Below the pieces are notes generated by a model that was not told the origin of the DNA, searched no databases, and was given only the letters and a program-made list of their open reading frames with translations. A DNA stretch of 64,000 nucleotides from Syngnathus acus (lineage: Eukaryota > Chordata > Actinopteri > Syngnathiformes > Syngnathidae): positions 5,458,039 to 5,522,038 of the forward strand of contig NC_051097.1 in NCBI RefSeq assembly GCF_901709675.1, given 5' to 3'. A program made the translations under genes and the position numbers. This document shows positions 1-11,200 of this stretch, piece after piece (within the stretch, counting starts at the first letter, position 1; the number at the start of each line of letters is the position of its first letter).

Positions 1-576
1 AATTTGAGATGCACTTGCATATTTCCTCAAATAATGGCCTCCCCTCTAACTTTCTTAACTCAGTCATTGATTGCATAGGCTTCTGAAAAACCTATCTCAA
101 ACAAAAAGACTTAACATAAGCGCAAGCTTCAACAATAATTTGTGTTCACGCAGAGACCCAACAAAAGTGTTTCTCTGCTTTCTTTATGCAAAACTCAGCA
201 AAGGTGTGATATTGCTCCCAATTGTGTTTTCACACAGCAACCTGTAAAAATAAATTGACACCAGAGATGTAATGGTTTCTCAGGCGACAGTGACAATTGC
301 TTTCAACACTTGTCATTTTAAATTTCACACGTCTGTGCAGACATTGCAGAGTTCACTTCTACAAGAGTAATTTTCCGCCTCTTTTATGTCTTTGGAACTA
401 CCAACTTTGCTCCCAAGCCCCTCACCCCAATTCTGTTACATACCAAAGAAATGGGAAAAATCACTTGGAATTTGTACACAGGTGCCATCTCGAAAGAAAA
501 AATAATTTCAAGCTAATATTGTTCCCACTCGGTATTGGTGCCGTATTTTTACAGAAGAGCAACACGAACAAAGGCT

Positions 577-1390
577 GATACTACCTCCGAAGACAGAAAC
601 TTGCTAGGTTAACTTTGCCCCCCCCCCTTACTCTTTGTTGGGTCCACTCAAACTTTTGAAAGAAACAAAATAAAGCCAAACATTTCAAAAAAACACTACC
701 TCTGAAGGTGAAATATTAATAAATGATGGCTTCTATAAGCAGTGTTTAAAAAGGGGGCTTTTAACACTGGGGCAGTCCCGCCCCGCTATGACTCTACCTC
801 CAAAGGCGGAAAAAATGTCAGGTTGACTTTCGCCCCCTTACTCCATCTCGGTTCACTTCATACTGAACAAAAAAATTAAAAAGGGCAGGAAAATTATTCT
901 TTTACAAGCAGTATGAATAGGGCTTTACAGACAGGTGGCAACCCGCCTCTCTTACTACCTCCAAAGGCGGAAATTTGCCAAGTCATCTTATTCCATGGTC
1001 ACACTGAACCAAATAATTGATCAAAGGCTATTACTGCCTTTACAGAGTTTTACATCCCACCTTATCGATTATCCATCAGCTACTACCTCCATAGCCCGGA
1101 AATTGTCTGCTTGAATTCAGTTCGTACTGGATTTATAAAAAAAAAAAGTTTAAGTTGTCTGCTTCAGGCGGTGCGAAGAGGGTTTTACACTTACGCGCTT
1201 GTTTCGCCTGTTACGGCTCTGCTACTACCTCTACATACGGAAACTCCTCGGGTCTTCTTCATCCCCCTATTCTATGACTTTATTTCCTGTCGTTCTTCGG
1301 TATAAACTGCACCAACACCGAAAATAGGGGGTAAAATATTTGCTGATTCAGGCAGTGGAAAAGGCGCCTGTCAACGGCTTTCGAGAATAT
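577..1390. repeat. Degenerate tandem repeat, about six units
   Basis: A core resembling CTACCTCCAAAGGCGGAAA recurs at about 581, 696, 793, 954, 1082 and 1224, at spacings of roughly 97-161 bases. It is followed in several units by a block like CAGGTTGACTTTCGCCCC and preceded by a GCAGTG...TTTACA block. Units are diverged and vary in length. Related single copies appear near 19980-20200 and, reversed, near 38600-38960, so this is also a dispersed family. I do not recognise its class. Confidence 0.6.
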
Positions 1391-3160
1391 TTCCAAAGCT
1401 GACAATTTGCTTTGGCATCTCAAAAAAAAAAAAGCCCTAATAACATTGGGATCTTTCTGTTAGAAACCTTAGCAAAACCTTGAGTATGTAAACGCCCTCG
1501 GCCACTATTTGAGGAAATACCGTAATTCACTGGCAATTGCCTGTTAATAATTGAAACGACTCGTCTTTTTATCTCAGTTTAGGTTCTTTTAGTTGAAAAA
1601 TGGGAGCCATATATTAGTTGAGTGCATTTTTGTACAACCATCATTTTAGTCGACGGTCATACCAAGTAAAATGATTGAATGGGATATGAAAAAATAATTT
1701 ATGGAAATGCTACACTGTGGTAAAGGGGTGTGAAGCTGTGCCTTACTGTGCGGGCGTCAATTATGCGCACCAAGACTGTACGACTGAATTAAATGCAATT
1801 TGTTTTTCTTTATTTAAATTTTTATTGAAACTAAAGTTGTGCCACTGAAATGGCCTTTTTACCCAACATTTTAATCTTTGATCATATGTGGTTTATTTGG
1901 TTTTTTTCTTTCAACGAGAAAAGAAAAAAAGTCATGCGGAGGGTGGTCATCAATACAAAAATGGCTGTGGTACCACTTGACTTTAAAGCATTATGAATGG
2001 GTTATGAACATGCTGGGAGAACATTTTAAATGGGAGACTTTGGAAATAAAAATTGATGACGGCTGGAAATGATAAACAGTATGCATCACCATTCAAATTT
2101 GACATGACAAATTTTATACGATATTTTTTTTAAAAAAGGAATAAAACAATTCCTCCCATCTAGTGTGTAAATAATTTCTAGATGTTATCAACACAGCAGC
2201 AAAGTAATACAAAAACATCTTTTATCATAATTAACTGAAATATTTTGTTAGAATATTGGAAATTATTTTGACTGTGTTGAAACCTTAGCAAAAAAATAAC
2301 CCACATGCATGCATTTATTGTGAAGCGGTATCCAGTCGAGTCCCTTTTTAAAATCACACTTCTTCACTTTTATTGTCATGATAATCCAAGAATGTCACGC
2401 CAAACATTGTACTGACGGAAAGACAAAGAAAGCCCCATTCACTCAAATGCTCATTTTCCTTCCTTCTTTCCTCCCCTCTAAAGACTTCACTTGCTCATCA
2501 AACAAAATGGTGGTCGGTATAAGGCTTCAAAAAAAAAAAAAAAAAAAAGTTGTTATGCAAAACAAGGAAGCGCTTGTACCATCTAAATGCATGCCATTCA
2601 AAGCAAACCCGATGAAACCTCTCTGACCTTTTATGCACCGTGTATTAACGCTACTTTCAACACAAGACTGTGAAGTGTCGCAGCAGGCTGGCTCTATTCT
2701 TCTTTTCTCGTCACAGCAAACACTTTGTTGAGCCTTTTTTGTGAATGTTTTTTGTGGACAGCGAGAAGAGTGCGCAGGGAATAGACGTTGAGAAACTCCC
2801 TGGTGGTGCATTTGAACCTTCAGCAGACTTTTGAGGGGGGGAAAAAAATAAGAATGCACTAAAATGTTTGAATGTGTATGTATTTGTCCTTGAACCAGCA
2901 CTTTAGAGTGATTTCAGGCAGGATTTCCCAAACAGCTCGAGATGGGCTTCTTCCCGGGAACACAAAATCCCATATCGTTGACCTTACACCACGTGAAATG
3001 GCACCACATTAGATTTTTACATTTGTGGCCCCCAACCTGCAGTTTTGGTGACCCCAATTTACTGTAGTGTCCTCTTGTGAAGGAAATGTTTATCAATTGT
3101 TTTTTATTTTTTTTACACCTTTTATTGAGGCATACTTACATGAGTCAATAAATAGATTGG

Positions 3161-3240
3161 TCAAAAATAACCCAATGTAGGTCAGAAAAGGACGGACCCA
3201 ACTTTTTTTCACCCCAAACGTTAGGTCAAATGAATGAATA
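3161..3240. repeat. Half-copy of small inverted-repeat element
   Basis: The segment begins TCAAAAATAACCCAATGTAG and continues GGTCAG, which nearly matches the left terminal repeat of the element at 24180-24309. No matching right end is visible nearby, so this looks like a truncated copy of a non-autonomous element. Confidence 0.45.
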
Positions 3241-3587
3241 ATCCACCAACCAGCCCTGTGGTTCCTTTATTTTAAAAAGGGACCAATTAACTATGCAACA
3301 GAATTCTGCTTTGATAAACAATGACACCCCCCTCCCCCTAAAAATGTATTGTGACCCATTGATTTTTTATGATTATCTCTAATTCTCAATTTGAATAATC
3401 CTAATTTAACATCAAAAGTATTTTATGCTTCACTGACCCCATCCAAAAAAGAAAAATACTTTTGACAGGTTTTTGGAACCCGTGCTTCACTTTGGGCAGT
3501 TGTAATTTAGGGTCACCTCAGAAATAATAAAAAAGTTTCAATATGTTATTAAATATGCAATGGTATTTTATTCTGGAAATTGATCAA

Positions 3588-3619
<32 letters not shown>

Positions 3620-3702
3620 TCACCTTGACCCCTTTTGGACCATGAGTGTCTGTTTGAGAAATCCTGCTTTGATTTAGAATTAAAAAAACTAACAACAAAA
3701 AA

Positions 3703-3721
3703 GACACACACACACACACAC
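3703..3721. repeat. CA microsatellite
   Basis: A perfect AC/CA dinucleotide run in gene-free sequence. It is a likely length-polymorphic marker. Confidence 0.9.
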
Positions 3722-4143
3722 GAGTGTCATGGAAAATGAGAAAATCGCACCTCTTTTTTAAAGCCATGTGTTCCGAGCGCTGACAATCAGGATGTGTGGA
3801 TGCACTCTCGGAGGATGCGACGACGTGAACTGCTGTGCTCTCGCTTATTTGCCGAGTCATCGTCCTCTTTTGCCGATCTAATACTTGGGAGGGACGCGAA
3901 AACCACAGACTGAATTGGGACTGATTGGTGCTTTGGACCAAGTCTCTAAAAAGCTCCACTTGGCGGACCTCAACAATGGAGAAAAAAAAAAAGAAGACTT
4001 TTGTCATGCAACTCCATATTTTAATCATGGATGTTCTTCATTAGCCAGCTTGGACCTATCTTGAATGGGACAATTTCAGTGTTGCTTTTACAATACATTT
4101 TAAAAATGTTTATGCGCCTTCTGACTCCAGCATCAGTAATAAT

Positions 4144-4149
<6 letters not shown>

Positions 4150-4187
<38 letters not shown>
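4150..4187. repeat. AT microsatellite
   Basis: An uninterrupted AT run of about 19 units. A second, shorter TA run lies at about 4438-4462. Confidence 0.95.
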
Positions 4188-4191
<4 letters not shown>

Positions 4192-4709
4192 AAAATGCAA
4201 GTTGCCATTTTTGATGTTGCATTTTAAAAAAATGGAGAGTTCATTCCCATCATGGTGTGTCTCATCACCAGTTGTGTAGTCCAAGATTCCTAATTTCTTT
4301 CAATGCAATACAGAAAAATCTGCTTTCTAATAAAAAAGTCCTTCACCACAGACTGAATTTCATTTTTGTAAATGTTTTTTTCCACTTCCTATTTCTCAGT
4401 AATTTTCTGATAATTTTCCAAACCTGCAAGCAGTACATATACATATATATATATATATATATTCTTTTCATTTATACATATTTTATTCATGTATTTTGTT
4501 ACACACCTGTTGACAAACTACATGTAAAACTAATGTAGTCGGAATTCAGTGGGAAAATTATAAATTAAATTTATAAAATAAATGTATGTCTTTGATATAC
4601 AGTATTTTAATCAGAGATTAATGATGTTGGATTGAAATGTACAATATTTATTATATTTTATTTACTCCAACATTATGTTAATATGGCCATATACGTACAC
4701 GGATGTGCG

Positions 4710-5067
4710 TCTCTGGCATCAATTGTTCATCCTACTTATTTAGCTTGAAAAAAACATTCCTTCAATTTTGTTTTCAATGATTAATATTGCAATTATTACA
4801 TATACATTAAAATGCAGTTATTAATCACATTTTTTATTATAATTTTTCTTTCTTACAAGCGTGTCCAGCCTCCTTAACAGATCACGTAGTAAGTCTGTTC
4901 AAACATTTCTAAATAAAAAAATAATCATCAATAATAGTTTTACATTATTTACGTTTCTGATTTTTATGTGTATAAATGTATATTGTTACGATTGTCATTA
5001 TTATGTGTATATGTCTCGACCGCAAAAAAAAAAAAAGAAATCATCTCTGGCATCGATTGTTCATCCT
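4710..5067 (+). repeat. Direct repeat pair 334 bases apart, upstream of nup214
   Basis: The 24-base segment at 4710-4733 starts TCTCTGGCATCAATTG and ends TTCATCCT. It recurs at 5044-5067 with one difference (A to G). The second copy lies about 170 bases before the nup214 ATG, inside the likely promoter. The sequence between the copies is AT-rich and unremarkable. It could be a local duplication or two ends of an unrecognised insertion. Confidence 0.6.
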
Positions 5068-5235
5068 GCGTTCGCTGTGACGTTTACGTCGCTCCTCTGA
5101 AATCGCGCGGACGGTGCGGTGTGTTTGCATCTGTCAGGCGAACAAATGTTGCACCCCTCGATATTTTGACCCAAGAAAAGGAATATTTAAATCTAGAGGC
5201 TTATTTCAGAAAGTTTTTCATCTGCATGCTTGAAA
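5060..5235 (+). promoter_or_regulatory. Likely nup214 promoter and 5' UTR
   Basis: The AT-rich background changes here to a short CpG-bearing stretch (CGCGCGGACGGTGCGG near 5103-5118) directly before the first coding exon. No TATA box or Initiator can be fixed. Placement rests on position and base composition. Confidence 0.4.
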
Positions 5236-8200
5236 ATGAGCGACGACACCGACTCTCCTCCCGAGAGGGAGATGAAGGTAACCATCTTTCGGCACTTCTT
5301 GGATTGCTTAGCAAGAGCTAGCTGGTGTTCGCTAGCATTGAAACGCTCAGTTAGTCAGACTTAACTTTGTGTTGTAATGAATGAACCGTTCCTCGACAGC
5401 TTTTATTGAGTTATTGTTATTGTAGATTAAGCAGCATGTAGTATTTAAGGGAACATTAAACTCGTCACTCGCTAGCTAGTGTTTGCACACTTTTTCAAGC
5501 TACATCCTTCGCATTCCCTTTTAAAAAGATGCTAAAAGTCTACCCATGAAATTTGACTTTTTCTAAAGTGACCTATACGGAAGAGGATTAGGGCCAGTGA
5601 AGGAAAAAAAACGAGGGGTGACAGGATTCTGACTTTTTTTCTCAGAATTCTGACTTTAAAGTCGGAATTCTGACTTTAAAGTCAGAATTCTGAGAATAAA
5701 GTCAGAATCCTGTCACCCCTCGTTTTTCTTTCTTCACTGGCCCTAATCCTCTTCCGTAGACCTAAGTGCTGAAAAATATTTCTTGGACATGCTTTTAATA
5801 TGATGAAAACCAAATGAGGACAAGCGCTTTAGAAAATAGTTGTTTTTTATGAAAGTATACTTCTTGCTTCCAGGACTTTCAGTTCCGCCAGATGAAGAAA
5901 GCCAAAGTTTTTGAGCCTTCAGGCGAAATGCCGAGAGAGCGTTCCAGCTTACTGGCCGTCTCCAACAAGTTCGGCCTGACGTTCGTCGGCTCGGGTGGGA
6001 TGTTCAAGGTCTATCGCACGGAAGACATCCTCGCTGTTGACAAACAGGAGGGCAACTCCAACACGATAGGTATGAATGGTCCTAACCTCTGTGGTAAATT
6101 AAACCTACGAGTTTAATTTATTGCTTGACATGCTCATAACTTGTTCCTAGATCATTTTACAAGTATTTAAAATCAACGTTTCCTTTTGAAATGAATGGAA
6201 GGACCAATGTAGCTTCCCAGCAACGCCAAGTTTTAATAACGTTTCAGAAAAATTGATGAAGTGTAACGTACCAAAACATATTGAATGTAAAAGATTTTTG
6301 ACAACATTTTTTCCTTAAAATAAATCCACATTGTGCTGCTCCTTTTTTGCACTCCTAGGGGGAAGTATAAAATTAAAAAAAATAATAATAATAATAACTT
6401 GCCTCAGGGGTTAAAGATGAGCAATCCAAAAGTCAAGGTACCACTGCATGTTTCTTAATTGAAATCAACATGTTTTTATTTTTCTTTAGTTGATGGAATA
6501 CCAGCATTGGTGGAGGTGAGGGTGGATTCGACGCTGCATAACTTGGCTCTCAGCAGCGACGAACTTACTTTGTCTGTATGCGCCGTTTCGGAAGAGGCAG
6601 GATTATTCGTCAGCTTTTACGACGTACGCACCTTCGTTAACCAGGTAAGCATCACAAGACCAACACACTGTGACAGGAGACTGAATAATAAGGCATACAA
6701 TTTAGATACTCCCATTGCTCGTGGTTGAAGGTCACTGTAAAACCTAAAACAAAAGACAATTCCACACTTTAGCTTAATGCTACATACAATGCCAAACACA
6801 TAGGAGGGAGGGCAGCGTCAATTGCATTTCCCTTGTAAATAGCGGATATTGACTGCACAGTATGTAAAGTCATGGTTTGAATGCTATTTTGTTCTCTTTC
6901 CAGGCGCGACCACAAAAGTTTCCTTTCGCCTCGTGGCAGCCAACAGTGCCCTCAGAGACTCTGGTACTGGACCTCAAGTGGAATCCTGTTCAGGCGTCCA
7001 TGTTGGCCGTGTGTCTATCCGATGGCAGTATGTCCATCTTGGAAGTTGCAGACGACGTCCGAGTTCAGGCCGCACTCCCCGCCTCGAGTGGTGTCACATG
7101 CCGTAAGTAAGGCACCTCGCGCTGCGTTTGACCATGACACGGCTGCTGCTTAGTTTTGGCTTCTTTGTGATGTCATTCCCCAGTTTGCTGGAGCCCCAAA
7201 GGGAAACAGGTCGCCGTGGGGAAAATGAATGGCACTGTCAGCCAGTATACTCCAGTAAGTCAAAATATTGAATTAAAAAAAAAAAATTGTTGCTAACTGA
7301 CTTTCTGATTGGTTGACGAAAAGGCCCTTGAGGAAAAGAAAGTAATTCCGTGCCCCCACTTTTACACCTCTGATGACCCAGTCAAAGGTAACTTAGTTTC
7401 TATATACACGTGTCTTCCATGTATGTCATTTCAAAATAGTCATCATAACCTCTTTGTTTTTCTCACAGTTCTTGACGTGTTGTGGTTGAGGACGTTTTCG
7501 TTTGCTGTAGCCTACGCTGCCGCCGACGGCTCCCCGGAGACCCCACCCGAGCTCGTGTTGATCACCATCCCTGTGAGTATATGAATTATTATCTCCTGTA
7601 TGCTGAGTTTGTGAATTACTATTTTTGGGAGGAGGGTTCTTAAGCCAGCTTTGTTCTCAACATTCGTAGCTATGAAACAGTTTCACACGTGCTGTTACTA
7701 CATGTATTTAAGCGTCATTTAGCACATTTTTTCAAATATTTCAAATGTTTTTTATACATATATATAAATCTTACAATGTGAAACTGCAATTCAAAATTTG
7801 AGTTGCCAAAAAAACGGTGGCTGAGACTCATCCACTCATGAAATGTTGGCATCAAGTCAAATATATTTATCACAAAAAGTGTCAATCACTAACTTATGGC
7901 TGATGCTAGATAGAGCAAATGATTCTTTTGTTTTTACAACAGAAAAAGGATGAAAAGGTGGAAACAAAGTACCTGAACTTCAGTGACACTGTGTATGGCT
8001 GCTGCACGGAGCGACAGCACCACTACTTTCTCAGTCATATAGAAGACTGGTGAGAGTGACTCAGAATATCAATATAGAGAATATGTACTTCAACCATTTT
8101 GCAACACGATTTGCTTTTCTCAGGAACCTTGTTTTGGCCGCGTCTGCAGCCTCCATCGAAGTCAGTGTCATCTCCAGACAAGATGACAAGGTGCCTCATA

Positions 8201-11200
8201 AAGTGTCCATTTTACCATTATGCTCTTCTTGTTCAGTCATGATGGCGTTGAAATTGTGGGATGTTTTTTTTTTTGTTTTTTTTTTTAAGATCTGGGAACT
8301 ATGGATGCTGGAGGACGCTGGCAGGGCTGAATTGCCCGTCTCCGAGACCAGTGAAGACACGCTGCCCCTCGGCTTAGCCATCGACTACACCAGCCAGCAG
8401 GAGATCCGCATCAGTAAGCGTCTATTGCTAGCTGACTCATTAAATGCAAAGAATGACTTAACTGACTTTCATTAGAATCAATTCAATGTGAAGTGTCCCC
8501 CCCCCCCCCCCCCTCATTTTGCTCTTCTTTTTTCCTCTCCTTTGTTTTCACTCTTTCATCACATATTGTCGACATCACTTGTCAAGTCTGTGCCTTCCTG
8601 GGGAAAAAAAAAAAAAATCAAAAAGAAAAAGCAACATGCACTTTGACCTGACCTCTGTAGAGGTGCCACTTAGTAGGCTTAATCTTGTGCCGAGCGTGTG
8701 TGTCAATTCTATTTAACGCCCAACACACCCTCTGTAATGAGCCCGAGCCAAAATCCCTCATGTCTTTGTCACTGCAGTGCTCGACAGAGTTCACGTAGAG
8801 AATAATAATAAGCATCCGCCTCAACAGATATTGGCGCACTCCGTCTCGTCGCTCCCGCTTGTCTTTAAGAAAAGAACCTGGACTTTCTTGCGGCATTGTT
8901 GACACGATAAAAATCCAATGTGCAACAAAAGAGAGAGACGTCACATTGAGAGATGGGGGAAGTAAACGAGGCGCTCATTAAAGATGTCTCACAACAAACA
9001 ACAAAGCGGCTCCAGACGCCCTTGCTGTGGAATGCTGATCAGTCTCTCTCGCTCTCTTAATCTCGCTCTCACTCTTTCTTTCTTTCTCTCTTGCAACGCC
9101 TTACTTTCATTGTTTAATTTTCAGTAAGACTTTATTTCCCTCTAGAAGTGTGATTGGTTTCTTAATGCATTTAAATTGCTTCTCTTTTATGAAGGCGATG
9201 AAAAGACGTTGCCCCCTGCTCCCACTTTGCTCATGCTGTCGACTGAGGGATTGCTTTGCCCTTTTGCGCTGTTAAACCTCAACGCCGGTGTCAAGCAACT
9301 AATTGCACCTTGTGTCGCGCTCCCAACGGAGGGCGAGAGACCCCCCAAGCCAGGTGGGAAAGTCACAAATACACACCACAGAAAATAAAGAAAAAAAGTG
9401 AGTTGTACTGCATGTTGATACGACTATTTGTTCTTCAGTTTCCTTGGCAACGCAGCCCCCAAAATCTGCCGCTCCTCTCCCATCTGCCTTCCCAAACCTC
9501 GCCGTGACTTCAGCGGCTGTCTCGTCATCTACTGCGTCCCCCTTTAGCCTTGGTGCCACAGCCACCTCATCATCATCAGGCTTCGCTTTCTCCTTACCGC
9601 CTGTCATTGGCAACTCGGCCCCTCCCGCCTTCTCCTTGGGATCGTCCACACCTTTCGGCTCTGGGGCCTCAGGCTTCACGTTCGCCACCACCGCCAAGCC
9701 TCCATCCGAAGCCCCAGCGGCGCCCTCTGCATTCTCTTTCAGCACCCCCTCGAATAAAGTCACAGCCCCGACACCTCAGAACCTCGCCACTCCCTCTGTA
9801 CCTGCAGTCAAACTCAATTTGAGTGACAGGTGAGGTACCCTTATATCCTAACTGGCAAAACTAAAAAAAATATATATATACGATTGAACTAGAGACAGGA
9901 GCAGTTGTCTAATGACATCCGTCTTCCCCAGGTTTTCAGCCGTTGAACCTCCAGCAGCCCCGCCGCCGTCTTTCTCCTTTGCAACATCTGTGCCCAAAGG
10001 TATAGTCTCAAACGGAAGTGTGGCTGCCCTCCCTGCTGTTACTACCGCCAAGACAGCCACAGTGTCAAGTAAGCACAAAACGTAACTTACAATATTTCCT
10101 ATTCTTACTTGTTCCTCATCTCATAACGTGTTGTTTTCTTTCCTCATAGCCCCGGTACGTCCAGTTCAAACTAGCACACCACCTGTGGCACTCCAAAAAC
10201 CTTCGCCAGCGCCCCAGGGCCGCATCCAAACCCCACAGGTTTTTTATTTTTTAATAAATCAACTATTTATGTACAAGCTATGAAAAAAATATATAGCACA
10301 CTCAGAAACAGAAAAAAACCTGAATGTTTTATTATTTTCTTCAGTCCTGTACACGACTGTACTTTACCATACTACCTTGGTCAGTAATTTGGAATAACAG
10401 CTGATTTTCTGACTTCCTTTTGCAGGTAGTTGGAGTCGGAGTAAAGCCAATGGAGAAGCCGCAACCTCAGCTAAAGAAAGAAACTGATCCCATCATGATT
10501 GGAATACTGGAGGAGGTATGGTTGAATCTTTCTAGGAAACTTATCTATGATTTATATTGTATACCTTTTGACGCTTACGAGGGAATTTGTCTATGATTTT
10601 TAATTGTATGCCTTTTGATGCTCTCGTCAGATTTCACACTTCCAAAAGGAACTGGAGGATTTAAAGACGAGGAGCTCAATGACCGACTTCAAAGTTGGAA
10701 CCAACGAGGAAATGAAAGAACTGAGGAAAGAGTCAGAGGATCTGAATATTTTCACCCTGGAGATTAAGGAAACAACAGAGGTCATTTCTTTTAAATAGTA
10801 ATTTTCATTTTACGGAATAGTTGGAGCCATAACAAAATTGTTCTTTCCAGTCTCTGCACGGTGACATCGGTACATTGAAGACCACCTTACTGGAGGGCTT
10901 TGCCGGAGCGGAGGAAGTTAAGTCCCAGAGCGAGCTCAGCAGAGATCGGAATTACAGACAACTGCTGTACAAAAGACCCCTGGACCCACGCAGTGAGGAA
11001 CAGCTCAAGGTGAAAACACATGACCATATTCAAAATAAGTCCTCAACTATCAAGAATAATGCAGCTAATATATTTAAGAGCGTCTTATCGAACATCAGTC
11101 ACAGAGCATCCATATCCACGCTTTGGCTGAAAAGTTCCACTTGTACTTACTTACACACTAACAGTAGTCGTCTCCATCGTCACTCAGTGCTAATTCTTTT

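Larger units (their letters stand above)
1..5235. other. Gene-free region upstream of nup214
   Basis: I see no supportable gene in this stretch. The open frames here are short, unsupported by splice sites, and run through simple sequence. It holds a degenerate tandem repeat (about 577-1390), A-runs (about 2529-2548 and 3595-3619), CA and TA microsatellites, a half-copy of a small inverted-repeat element near 3161, and a duplicated 24-bp segment close to the nup214 start. The upstream neighbour of nup214 is not in the window. Confidence 0.7.

Noticed and set aside
3549-4028. 159-codon minus-strand frame upstream of nup214
   Set aside because: Crosses A-runs and a CA microsatellite and encodes poly-Phe and Cys-Val strings; no coding signature.
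9299-9763. 154-codon minus-strand open frame
   Set aside because: Shadow of nup214 exons 11-12, Ala/Lys/Glu-rich only because the sense strand is Ser/Pro-rich.
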